NCBI GenBank assembly: GCA_035627835.1
Contig: DASPKX010000069.1
Span: 11,845-75,844 of the forward strand
Reading direction: 5' to 3'
Origin: DASPKX01 sp035627835
GTDB taxonomy: Bacteria > Verrucomicrobiota > Verrucomicrobiia > Limisphaerales > SXQI01
Length of the DNA: 64,000 nt
Positions within the stretch are counted from its first letter, which is position 1, and every line of letters starts with the position of its first letter. The position numbers were made by a program, and so were the translations under genes. The notes under the pieces were generated by a model. The model saw only the letters and a list, made by a program, of their open reading frames with translations. It was not told the DNA's origin and searched no databases. Below are positions 8,792 to 16,610 of the stretch, one piece after another.

Positions 8792-11566
8792 TTATGGCCT
8801 GCGGAGGCGGAAGAACCGCATGCGGCCTTCCAGAGGAACTGTCGCGCCGGTGGCAGTCGCGCCACTGACAGCAGTCCAGTTCGCGCCAGATCCCAGCGTC
8901 GTTGCGCTTTCCAGCACAAAGCCGGTGGAAGCAGGGAAGCTCAGGACCAGGTTGTTCCCGCTGATGCTCGCCGTAATCTTCGGCGCCGCAACAGGCAGGT
9001 TGTTCGGCCCCGCCGCAAACGACGCGGCCGCTTGCGAAGGAGTCATAGCGCCTGAGTAGAGACGGAACTCATTGAACTTGCCGCTCCAGTAAGCATCGGC
9101 AACGAACTGGGATCGGCCCAGCCAGTTGTTAACGTCTTCTCCAGCTAAATCAGAGAGAGGACGTGAGGCAGCGCCTTGGCTCACAGGGACACCGTTGAAG
9201 AACAAACGCGAGGTGTTGCCGCTGTTGCTCCAGCTAATCGCGACATGCGTTTCTTCGTTGGCCGGCAGCCAGGCTGGTGGCTGTGGATCCAAAGTTTGAA
9301 TAACTCCAGTGTCAGGGAAGTTAGCTTCAAAGCGTGGGAAACCATCACCCATGCGCGGCGTGAGGAAGATATAGTCCACACCGTTGCCTGATGCGTCCTC
9401 ACCTTGATCGCTGACGCCGAAGTCCATGATGCGAGTCCAGATGGCGGCGCTTTGATGCGTGATCCACATTTCAATGGTGCCATCCTGACCAAGGCCGCTC
9501 AGGATGCCGTTCGGGAGATCTGCATAACCATCAGCCCCGTCGAGCACCAGTTGCCCTTCGGAAACCGATGCGCCACCGACCAGCGCTCCATCTTTGCCGC
9601 CGATCGAATCACGAGCCACGCCACCTTCGTTGAAGCTGTAGCGGTGCTTTAATGTGACCGTTGGGCTAGAGACGTTGAGCGTGGCTGGGGAACTGGTGAC
9701 AGTCACTGGAGCCCCGTTGACAGTGTTTGAAACACGAGCCGTGAAGACCGCACCATTGTCAGCGGCTGTCACGTTATCCACCACGAGTGTTGGCGAGGTT
9801 GCCCCCGCGATGACAGTCCCATTCCGAAGCCATTGAATTGAGACGGGCGAAGATCCCTGCACTCGCACTGTAAACGTCGCACGACTCGTTTCAGGAATCG
9901 TCAGGCTTTGCGGCTGTGAAATCACCACCACAGCCGAATCGGCGTTATTGAGTTGGTTAGGACCTGCGCCAGCGCTGCCCAGAGCTTGTCCAGCTGTCAG
10001 CGCATAGTCATAAATGCGCACCTCGTCATATTCGATTTGGGCGTTCTGATCGCCTGTCCAATTGGAGCGGCCAAGCCACACGTTCACATCATTGATGTCG
10101 CTCATTTTGTCGTCCGTCGTCATGGTGCTGACTTGAACGCCATTTTCATACGCAATGATGCGTCCGGTTGCCTCATCCCATGTGACGACGACATGCGTGT
10201 CCTGGTTGAAGGTGGCTGTTGGGTTGTCGATGGTGACGATGCCACCACCAGCTGGATCTTCGTTGCGCAGCTCTAAACGGCGTTGCCCCACATTGTTGTC
10301 GACTTGCGTGGTGTACGCGAAGTAATCGCGGCCTTCACCACCGCCCCCCGGACCGAGCACTTCCTCAGTGCCTTCAGCGGTGCCGCTGGACCCAATGTCG
10401 AAAATGCGTCCCCAGGTTCTGCCGCCAGTGATCTTAATGAAGGCCTCAAACGAGAAGCCGCCTGAACCACTGTTGGCAACACCGTTTGATGAAAGCAATC
10501 CATTTGGCAGATCCCCGTAAGCAGCCTCCCCCGATGGGCCGCCTGGAAGCACCAAACGTGTTCCGGTGAATGTCGCTCCCGCCCCAAGCACGGTCCCATG
10601 TGCGGTTTGCGCGCTGTCCATAAATTGCCTGTCAGTCGCATCACCCGCCGCTTCGTTGAAGGAGTAGCGATGCACTGGAGCTTTCGTCAATCGTGCTGGC
10701 GCCACTGGCTCTGGCGGTGGTGGCTGCGTCGGATCTATGAACGCCGCCTTCTCAGCATTGTAATTCGCGGCAATTTGCGCGGGCGTCAACACTCCGTCAT
10801 GCACACGCACGCGCCCGATCGCGCCAGTGAATCTCAAGCCACCCGTAACTGTGGTTCCGTCCGGCTCCGTCTGCGCGCCCAGCAAAATAGTGGTGTCTGG
10901 ATGCGTGAAAATTGCGCCTTCACCCAGATATTCCCCGTTCACCAAAGCGCCATCGGAATAAACACGGGTGGTTGTCCCATCATAGGTGTAAACCAAATGG
11001 TGCCAGCGATTGATGGCAGGACCGCCGCCCGTATTGTTCCAGCCGATGTCTCGATTGCCCCAATGCCCAACAGCGCCCCAACGGAAATCAGAGCCGTAAT
11101 TGAAGGACATATTGGAGCCATCAGGCGAGCCACCGCGCTTGCCCCATGAAACCATTGTTTCCTCACCATCGTATGGCAGTTGGTTTAATGCCCAAACTTC
11201 GATGGAACGCGTTGGGTTTTCACCGGTCAGCCCCTCGGGAGCAAGGATTGGCGAGCCGCCCACAGCGCTCATATGCTGCAGGAAGTCGTTGCCGTCGAAG
11301 CGCATGGCTTTTGTTCCACCGATCGTCGTAACAACAGGGGCATTCGTTGGATCGGCAGTGGCTGCAAACACGCCGCCGAGCGTCCCAGCGTTTGCAAGGC
11401 TTGTCACTGGCCCGTCAGGAAGAGCGGTTGCGTCAACGTTCACGAAGAGTGTGCCCGCGCTTTGGATCTGCGCTTGCAACTCTGTCACGACGCCTGCTGC
11501 CATCAATGCGGCCGTCAGAGCTGGCAACGCCAGACTCCGAGACCGATGGGGAGGATTTCGTCTCAT
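8792..11566 (-). CDS. Secreted protein with three LamG/concanavalin-like domains and one Ig-like domain
   Basis: 924 residues from the ATG at 11566. I prefer this start because MRRNPPHRSRSLALPALTAA gives a proper signal peptide ending near ELQAQ; an upstream in-frame ATG at 11635 would add 23 unlikely residues. LamG-type jelly-roll domains lie at about 50-255, 295-515 and 640-840. The last two begin with a HRYSFNE motif and contain NxWLGRS, the typical calcium-binding LamG pattern. An Ig-like domain (VVISQPQSLTIPE, IQWLRNG) lies at about 545-630. A short C-terminal beta module ends MRFFRLRRP, matching the tail of the protein at 1028-4156. Likely an outer-surface adhesin or polysaccharide-binding protein; no catalytic residues are seen. 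A strong terminator follows. Confidence 0.85.
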   Translation of the reverse strand: MRRNPPHRSRSLALPALTAALMAAGVVTELQAQIQSAGTLFVNVDATALPDGPVTSLANAGTLGGVFAATADPTNAPVVTTIGGTKAMRFDGNDFLQHMSAVGGSPILAPEGLTGENPTRSIEVWALNQLPYDGEETMVSWGKRGGSPDGSNMSFNYGSDFRWGAVGHWGNRDIGWNNTGGGPAINRWHHLVYTYDGTTTRVYSDGALVNGEYLGEGAIFTHPDTTILLGAQTEPDGTTVTGGLRFTGAIGRVRVHDGVLTPAQIAANYNAEKAAFIDPTQPPPPEPVAPARLTKAPVHRYSFNEAAGDATDRQFMDSAQTAHGTVLGAGATFTGTRLVLPGGPSGEAAYGDLPNGLLSSNGVANSGSGGFSFEAFIKITGGRTWGRIFDIGSSGTAEGTEEVLGPGGGGEGRDYFAYTTQVDNNVGQRRLELRNEDPAGGGIVTIDNPTATFNQDTHVVVTWDEATGRIIAYENGVQVSTMTTDDKMSDINDVNVWLGRSNWTGDQNAQIEYDEVRIYDYALTAGQALGSAGAGPNQLNNADSAVVVISQPQSLTIPETSRATFTVRVQGSSPVSIQWLRNGTVIAGATSPTLVVDNVTAADNGAVFTARVSNTVNGAPVTVTSSPATLNVSSPTVTLKHRYSFNEGGVARDSIGGKDGALVGGASVSEGQLVLDGADGYADLPNGILSGLGQDGTIEMWITHQSAAIWTRIMDFGVSDQGEDASGNGVDYIFLTPRMGDGFPRFEANFPDTGVIQTLDPQPPAWLPANEETHVAISWSNSGNTSRLFFNGVPVSQGAASRPLSDLAGEDVNNWLGRSQFVADAYWSGKFNEFRLYSGAMTPSQAAASFAAGPNNLPVAAPKITASISGNNLVLSFPASTGFVLESATTLGSGANWTAVSGATATGATVPLEGRMRFFRLRRP

Positions 11567-11892
11567 TGGTTTATTTATGGGTTGTGGACTCTGCAATCCC
11601 GCGCCGCGCGTCGCCAAATGACAACAGGTCGCCATTTAGCGAAGCGCTTAACCTAAATCAACGCGGGTTTTGCCGAGAGTAGTCAGAACTTGCCACACCA
11701 GCCAGAAGATATTGCGCACGGAACTTGCACTTTTCCGCACAGCAAAACCTCGCCTCCCCCCCCCGCTCTATGGCCTGCCACCTTCTGGACGGAGCGAACA
11801 AATCTCCCCTTTCCTTGACGGGTGGAACAGCGCTTGCTTAACTCGCGCGCAAGCAGGGATTTCTTACTTTTGTTCCTGCTGGTTGAGACTAA
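11567..11892. other. Divergent intergenic region (326 bases)
   Basis: This gap separates the minus-strand LamG gene from the plus-strand fmdB-like gene and must carry both promoters. A C-run of ten bases lies near 11754-11764. I see no RNA gene or small reading frame that I would support. The only promoter-like match I trust at all is listed separately at 11815-11843. Confidence 0.6.
11815..11843 (+). promoter_or_regulatory. Possible sigma-70-like promoter of the fmdB-like operon
   Basis: TTGACG (a good -35) is followed by a 17-base spacer and TTAACT (a poor -10, three of six matches). Transcription would begin about 40 bases before the ATG at 11893. The spacing is right but the -10 is weak. 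Confidence 0.3.
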
Positions 11893-12243
11893 ATGCCCAC
11901 GTACCAATACGCCTGTTCGAAATGTGACCATGAATTTGACCTCTTCCAGTCCATGACGGAAGAGGCCCTGAAGGTTTGTCCCAAAGAGAAATGCCCCTGC
12001 AAACCATGGGGCAAGGGGAAGGTGAAGCGGGTCATCGGCGCTGGCGCTGGACTCATTTTTAAGGGCAGCGGCTTTTACATCACTGATTACCGCAGCGAGA
12101 GTTATAAAGAGGCCGCAAAGAAGGACGCCTCCGCCGCCACCTCCTCCAGTTCCGAGAAGTCTTCCAGTTCATCGGACAGCTCGAAGCCTGCCGCAACCCC
12201 GAAAACCGAAGCAAAGAAGGAGAAGAAACCCTCCTCAAGTTAA
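11893..12243 (+). CDS. FmdB-family zinc-ribbon protein with Ser/Lys-rich tail
   Basis: 116 residues. The first 60 are an FmdB/CxxC_CxxC_SSSS zinc ribbon: MPTYQYACSKCDHEFD, then a second Cys cluster VCPKEKCPCK, then VKRVIGAGAGLIFKGSGFYITDY. Family members are small putative regulatory or metal-binding proteins of unsettled role. The spacing of the second Cys pair is expanded compared with the common C-P-x-C form. The remaining 45 residues are a low-complexity run of Ser, Lys and Ala (SSSSEKSSSSSDSSKP and so on), as in many relatives. It is the first gene of a three-gene unit: the next ATG is 3 bases after its TAA, and that gene overlaps the third by ATGA. Confidence 0.88.
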   Translation: MPTYQYACSKCDHEFDLFQSMTEEALKVCPKEKCPCKPWGKGKVKRVIGAGAGLIFKGSGFYITDYRSESYKEAAKKDASAATSSSSEKSSSSSDSSKPAATPKTEAKKEKKPSSS

Positions 12244-12246
12244 ATT

Positions 12247-12966
12247 ATGGCAAAGAAAGCCGGCCGAGTGTCCAGAGGCGGTGGGAAGCGCAGGTGGCTT
12301 GCCCTCCTTCTCATTCTCGTCGGCATCCTCGCTGCCGCAGGGGCATATCTTTTCTTCCAGGTCACAGCCGACGTTGAGACCCGCCTTCTGGATCCTGGCG
12401 ACGGGTTGGACCTGGCCGAAGCCAATCGCAAGCTCAAGGTTCTGGACGATGCCACTAAACGCCAGGCGAAAGGCTTCATTCGGTTGAGCGAGCCGGAGAT
12501 CAATGCGCACCTCGCGCACGTTTATAAAGGCGCGACCAACAAGCTTCCCGGGGGCCTCGCCCATCAGAGGACTGCCATCAACCTTGGCCCGGATCACATC
12601 ACCCTCTTCAGTTGGGTTGGCAAGGACATACCGCTCATGCCGGTGAAAGTCGCGTGGCAGCGCACCTTTGAGCTAAAGAAAACAGGCGCGCTTCAACAGT
12701 TTCGCCTCACCTCGATGAAGCTCGGCAACCTGGCCATCCCACCCGAGGAATGGGACCGCGTCTATAGCCTTCTTGGGGCCGTGGACTCCGTTTACACCAA
12801 TGAATTGGGCCGCTTGGCCAAGCTTCCAGCGCTCGAATTGCGCAGCGTTGCAGGAGGACGCGGTTTTGAAGCCCGGCTCTACAATTACGACCCAACCCTG
12901 AGCAGCGTCATTCCCGGAATGCCACCGGTCACCAACGTGAACGGCTCGCTGCCCCGCAGGCGATGA
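12247..12966 (+). CDS. Membrane-anchored protein of unknown function
   Basis: 239 residues, family not recognised. A positively charged start (MAKKAGRVSRGGGKRRW) leads into one transmembrane helix (about 18-38, LALLLILVGILAAAGAYLFF), so the rest should face the periplasm. The soluble part contains FIRLSEPEINAHLAH near residue 80 and TAINLGPDHITLFSW near 115, a pattern resembling lipoprotein or AsmA-like lipid-binding proteins in which short helices are followed by a beta sheet, but this is only an impression. It starts 3 bases after the fmdB-like gene and overlaps the next gene by ATGA, so all three should be co-translated. Confidence 0.8.
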   Translation: MAKKAGRVSRGGGKRRWLALLLILVGILAAAGAYLFFQVTADVETRLLDPGDGLDLAEANRKLKVLDDATKRQAKGFIRLSEPEINAHLAHVYKGATNKLPGGLAHQRTAINLGPDHITLFSWVGKDIPLMPVKVAWQRTFELKKTGALQQFRLTSMKLGNLAIPPEEWDRVYSLLGAVDSVYTNELGRLAKLPALELRSVAGGRGFEARLYNYDPTLSSVIPGMPPVTNVNGSLPRRR

Positions 12967-14318
12967 TCGCTTTACCTCCGTTGTTCGCCGCGTGCCTGGC
13001 GCTGGCGTGTCTGCTGCTCCCCCCAACTCTCGCAGCCACGCCAAGAGGTCCAGGCCTTCGCGCCGCCCCTTTCTCCGTCAGCAGCTCCGGCCAATTCCGT
13101 GTTCGCCTCCAACAACAGGAGGAGATTCGCGAACCCATGCGCGATGGCGAGGTCTACCTGGAGGTGTCCTTCGTCGCTGTTTCCGCTGAGCGCGTTAAAA
13201 AAGCCCTCCTGCGCGAACTCAAGCTCGCTGATCAATTCCAAGGCAAAATTCATCTGGCGATCTCCCCGGCCCGCTCCAGCCACGAGATCATACCCGTGGT
13301 TGCCTCACTCCAGCGAGATGGCTGGCAATACGCCGTTGAACTCCCCCAGCGGATTGGCGAGATAGCTTTCGTTCGCGCCATCACACATGCTTTGCTTCTG
13401 GAGATTGCGAACCGCCACTCACAAACGCGCTCCGCTGAAATCCCCCTCTGGCTTGGCGAAGGCCTTGCCCAGAAGCTCCTCTACGAAGTGGGTGGCGGAT
13501 TTCTAATGAAGCCGGAAACCTACGTGGACCAAACGAAGATCCGCTTCGATCCGGGATTCTTTTTCCGTGAACTCAAGCCCGGCCTGAAACTCATGAACTT
13601 CAGCGAGCTGAGTTCCACCTCGGCCACCCAGTTGACTAATGAAGCGGTCCAAAGGTTTATCGCCACGACTGTCGTTTTCGTCAGCGAACTCCTGGAGATC
13701 CAAAATGGCGCTGAGCGCCTCGTCACCACGCTTCAAAACCTGCCGCATCGCTGGAATTGGCAAACCGCATTTCTCGAGGGTTTCCATCCCCACTTCAGGA
13801 CGCTGCTGGACGTGGAGAAATGGTGGTCTGTCTCCCTCACGGATTTAGCCAGCCATCAAACTCGCCTGGCCACCGCGAGCGAAAGTGTTCTTGACCCGCT
13901 CGAAGCACTGCTCACCGCCACCTTGCAGCAACGCTCCACTACCAACGCCCTTCCTGACGAACGCACCGTGACACTGCAGGAGTTCATTCGGGAGACGGAG
14001 TTTAGCGCGCAACGCGAAGTTCTCCGTCAGAAGATTGCCCAGCTCGTGGCTCTTCAGTTCCGCAGCCGCGCCGAGGTGATGAACCTTAGCGATCGCTACC
14101 GAGCGGCGCTGGAGGCGTATTTTGAAGCGCGCGACACGACGCAGCCAGTGGGGTCATTGCGGCTTCCGGCTCCCGCTCAAGGGCGCGCCGCGGTTGAAAA
14201 AGTCCTGCGCGAGCTGGATGCGCTCGATGGGGATCGCAAAAAGCTTCGGCAACAATTTGCCGACATTTCCTCGCCGAATATCGACCCGCGCGTCCGCGAC
14301 CCCCGCCGCCAACGCTGA
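12963..14318 (+). CDS. Secreted peptidase-MA-like protein lacking the HExxH zinc motif
   Basis: 451 residues with a signal peptide (residues 1 to about 25, ending PPTLAA). Residues 130-180 look like a gluzincin peptidase core of the peptidase-MA type: a helix at 138-150 followed by PLWLGEGLAQKLL (161-173), where Glu166 matches the third zinc ligand of the PxWxxEGxA motif. The first helix, however, reads ITHALLLEI: only His142 is left, Glu143 is Ala and the second His is Leu. The protein is therefore probably an inactive relative, perhaps a binding or chaperone protein. The C-terminal 150 residues are helical and charged. Its ATG overlaps the TGA of the preceding gene. Family placement is by motif only. 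Confidence 0.7.
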   Translation: MIALPPLFAACLALACLLLPPTLAATPRGPGLRAAPFSVSSSGQFRVRLQQQEEIREPMRDGEVYLEVSFVAVSAERVKKALLRELKLADQFQGKIHLAISPARSSHEIIPVVASLQRDGWQYAVELPQRIGEIAFVRAITHALLLEIANRHSQTRSAEIPLWLGEGLAQKLLYEVGGGFLMKPETYVDQTKIRFDPGFFFRELKPGLKLMNFSELSSTSATQLTNEAVQRFIATTVVFVSELLEIQNGAERLVTTLQNLPHRWNWQTAFLEGFHPHFRTLLDVEKWWSVSLTDLASHQTRLATASESVLDPLEALLTATLQQRSTTNALPDERTVTLQEFIRETEFSAQREVLRQKIAQLVALQFRSRAEVMNLSDRYRAALEAYFEARDTTQPVGSLRLPAPAQGRAAVEKVLRELDALDGDRKKLRQQFADISSPNIDPRVRDPRRQR

Positions 14319-14437
14319 GAGACGCACAATGCGGGCACGCCATAGCGGCAGCCGAGCACGCCAGATTTGGTGATCAGGGGGAAGGAATTGCCAAGGCTTG
14401 CCGACGGCGCACGCCCTCCGTAACCTCTCAGCATCCC

Positions 14438-15196
14438 ATGAACACCACCCTTGCCGCGTTCCTCGCGCTCGCCCTCACCGCCGCCTCGGCTCTAGCGGCT
14501 GATACCGCCGCTGTGAGCGGCTCTTCAACAAATGACTGGGTCCAGCTCTTCGACGGCAAGACCCTGAACGGTTGGCATGTTAGCGCCAAGACAGGCCACA
14601 GCCGCGCGAGCAAGAACACCACTGGGGGCAAGTGGGTTGTGCAGGAGGGCGCCATCACTGGCACCCAGGACATTCCGGGCAACGGTGGGATTCTGCTCAC
14701 CGACGAAAAGTATTCGGACTTCGAGCTGATCGTTGAAATGAACAATGATTACGGGCCGGACAGCGGCATCTTCCTGCGCAGCGATGAGGAAGGCACTGCT
14801 TACCAGGCCCTCGTCGATTATCATCAAGGCGGCGCGCTTATGGGCTTCTACGGCGAAGGCAAACTCGGCGCAAAACCGAGCACTCGCAGCTTCGTTTTCG
14901 GCAGCGCTCCCGAGATCATTACCCCGAACGACCGCAGCGCGGTCAAACTCCCCGTCCTGCCCGAGTCCTGGAAGTTCTTCTGGCGGCATGGTCAATGGAA
15001 CGAGTTCCGTGTGCGCATCGAGAACAATCCGCCGACCATCACCACCTGGCTTAATGGCGTGAAGTGGGACGAATGGAGTGAGCCGACCAAGCGCCATCCG
15101 GACGCAGGCTCGATTGCGCTACAGGTCCATGGCGGCGGCGATTGGACCAAGAGCTTCGTGCGTTACCGCAACATCAAGATCCGCAAGCTCAAGTGA
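14438..15196 (+). CDS. Secreted DUF1080 (3-keto-disaccharide hydrolase-like) protein
   Basis: 252 residues with signal peptide (1-21, ending ALAAD). The rest is one DUF1080/3-keto-glucoside hydrolase-like jelly roll. It has the hallmarks WVQLFDGKTLNGWHV, a GGILLTDEKYSDFELIVEM strand, GPDSGIFLRS, and near the end WLNGVKWDEWSEP and SIALQVHGGGDWTKSFVRYR. Known family members bind or cleave oxidised disaccharides in the periplasm. Its nearest partners here are the ThuA-DUF1080 fusion (17990-19351) and the Gfo/Idh/MocA oxidoreductase (16611-17921), on the opposite strand. Its last eight bases overlap the convergent membrane-protein gene. Domain call is firm; substrate is not known. Confidence 0.9.
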   Translation: MNTTLAAFLALALTAASALAADTAAVSGSSTNDWVQLFDGKTLNGWHVSAKTGHSRASKNTTGGKWVVQEGAITGTQDIPGNGGILLTDEKYSDFELIVEMNNDYGPDSGIFLRSDEEGTAYQALVDYHQGGALMGFYGEGKLGAKPSTRSFVFGSAPEIITPNDRSAVKLPVLPESWKFFWRHGQWNEFRVRIENNPPTITTWLNGVKWDEWSEPTKRHPDAGSIALQVHGGGDWTKSFVRYRNIKIRKLK

Positions 15197-15563
15197 GGTG
15201 GCTCGCCTCACTTCGGCTCAATCGTTTCCGCCAGCGGTTGAGCCTCCAGAACGTCCAGCCGAAGAACAGCGCGCCGCAGGCGTTGACGCCGACCGTGTAG
15301 CCGAGCTTGTACGGAATGCCGTTGTTCTTTTCGGCGTAGATCGGAATGTCCCGCCCGAACATCAGGCCTGGCATCGCGCCCGGCATCAAGGCGCCGTGCA
15401 GCATTCCGGTGCCGAACCCAGCCAGCCCGCCTCGCTGCGCCAGCCAAGTGTTTGAGCGGTTCAGGATGAACGTCACCGCGATCGCAAAGATAGCCACCAT
15501 GAACACACGGAAGGCGCCGCGGAGAATTTTAACAGCCCAGGTCGAGCCCGCAGGTTCGCTCAT
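15189..15563 (-). CDS. Small conserved membrane protein following a glycosyltransferase
   Basis: 124 residues from the ATG at 15563 (MSEPAGSTWAVKILRGAF). The open frame extends another 90 codons upstream, but that part overlaps the glycosyltransferase and is not believable. There is a transmembrane helix at about 12-35 (FRVFMVAIFAIAVTFIL) and a second near 92-112 (GVNACGALFFGWTFW). Between them lies a conserved-looking loop with GTGMLHGALMPGAMPGLMFG and RDIPIYAEKNNG. No family is recognised. Its ATG overlaps the TGA of the glycosyltransferase as ATGA, so it is probably a partner or membrane anchor of that enzyme. Confidence 0.82.
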   Translation of the reverse strand: MSEPAGSTWAVKILRGAFRVFMVAIFAIAVTFILNRSNTWLAQRGGLAGFGTGMLHGALMPGAMPGLMFGRDIPIYAEKNNGIPYKLGYTVGVNACGALFFGWTFWRLNRWRKRLSRSEASHLT

Positions 15564-16288
15564 AGCCGCGCAGTGTTGGCGTAAGCTGGGGCTTTGGCTT
15601 GCTTCGCCGCCACTCCCCGGCGCGTTCCACGCCACCACGCAAACCAGCGGATAGTGTCGCGAACAGGGCTGATCTTGCTCTGCTCGTTCGAGTAGATCAC
15701 TTGCACCGGAACGAAGCTCACGGGGAGCCCAGCTCGAACCCATTCCACCAGCATCTCGGATTCGTAATCGAAGCCCGTGGCGCTTAGTTCGAAGCCACTC
15801 CATGCGCCAAGGTGAACCAAACGAAAGCCGCACTGGGTGTCCGGCAGTTCAACGCCGGTGAGCGCAGAGATGCGGGCGCTCATCCACCAGTTCACGAACC
15901 GTCGCAACCAAGGCATCCCCTTCGGATTCGCCATGCGGTTGCCGATATGCAGGGCTGGCGTGGCGCGGCGCTGGGCGAGGAACTTGCTGATGTCTGCCGG
16001 GGCATGCTGGCCATCGCCATCCATGCAGAGCGCCCAGGTGCATCCGACTTCCCTGGCGTGGGTAAGCCCGGCTTTTAAGGCTGCGCCTTTGCCTTTGGAC
16101 TCGGGATGCCTGAGAACGACAGCGCCGCATCTAGCAGCGCGGGCGCTGGTGTCATCACTCGAACCGTCATCAATGACCACGACGGTTTCGACGTGCTCCA
16201 TCGCCGCGCGCACCAGCTTGGTGATTGCGGCCGATTCGTTTCGGCAGGGAATCACGATGGCGGTGCGTTCAGCGACTCGCATGCTCAA
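15560..16288 (-). CDS. Family 2 glycosyltransferase (dolichyl-phosphate-mannose-synthase-like)
   Basis: 242 residues; start at 16288, with a second possible ATG two codons later. GT-A fold motifs are clear: AIVIPCRNESAAITKLV, VVVIDDGSSDDTSARA, the GKGAALKAGL acceptor loop, and the DxD-like metal site LCMDGDGQH. MPWLRRFVNWWMSARISALTG and DTQCGFRLVHL follow, as in DPM1/GtrB-type enzymes that use a polyprenyl phosphate acceptor. There is no C-terminal transmembrane pair within this protein; instead the coupled gene at 15189-15563 supplies two helices. It probably makes a lipid-linked sugar for envelope glycosylation. Confidence 0.92.
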   Translation of the reverse strand: MSMRVAERTAIVIPCRNESAAITKLVRAAMEHVETVVVIDDGSSDDTSARAARCGAVVLRHPESKGKGAALKAGLTHAREVGCTWALCMDGDGQHAPADISKFLAQRRATPALHIGNRMANPKGMPWLRRFVNWWMSARISALTGVELPDTQCGFRLVHLGAWSGFELSATGFDYESEMLVEWVRAGLPVSFVPVQVIYSNEQSKISPVRDTIRWFAWWRGTRRGVAAKQAKAPAYANTARL

Positions 16289-16330
16289 ACTGTACCTTCT
16301 CGGCTCGGGCCTCCAAGGCTAAAAAACATT

Positions 16331-16363
16331 CAGCCCGACAGCTCCAGAGGAACTGCCGGGCTG
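16331..16363 (-). terminator. Rho-independent terminator, minus strand
   Basis: CAGCCCGACAG and CTGCCGGGCTG form an 11-bp stem with one mismatch and an 11-base loop. On the minus strand the stem is followed by AATGTTTTTT. It lies 17 bases past the TAA of the short reading frame at 16381-16557 and closes the transcription unit that begins with the ThuA-DUF1080 gene. Confidence 0.75.
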
Positions 16364-16380
16364 ATAAGTGTTTTCCTGGG

Positions 16381-16557
16381 TTAACCCTGGCGCTCGTGGC
16401 GAGCGAGGTTTTCCCATTTTTCAAACCAGTCGGAGTTCCGCCAATCGTTTGTCTGAATCGCGTCGTTCATGGCAATATACTGCCACTGACCTTCGCGGGG
16501 CGCGACGCGTGTTGCGGCCTGCGATTCCTTCCTGCTCGAGCCGCAGAAGAAGTCCAA
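16381..16557 (-). CDS. Probable short protein (up to 58 aa) at the end of the sugar-oxidation operon
   Basis: A frame of 58 codons from TTG at 16557, or 29 codons from the ATG at 16470, ends with TAA at 16381. It reads as a natural small protein: REGQWQYIAMNDAIQTNDWR then NSDWFEKWENLARHERQG, rich in Trp, Asn and charged residues, unlike the Arg/Pro-rich shadow frames of this genome. An AGGGGA stretch precedes the TTG. It sits between the oxidoreductase (stop at 16611) and a terminator (16331-16363), so it would be the last gene of that operon. The start codon is unsure. No family is recognised, and coding status is inferred from composition and position. Confidence 0.5.
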   Translation of the reverse strand: MDFFCGSSRKESQAATRVAPREGQWQYIAMNDAIQTNDWRNSDWFEKWENLARHERQG

Positions 16558-16610
16558 TAGGCGAATAGACCGTCCCCTAAGCGGTTCTCAGGGTTAGGGA
16601 ATTCAGCGAA

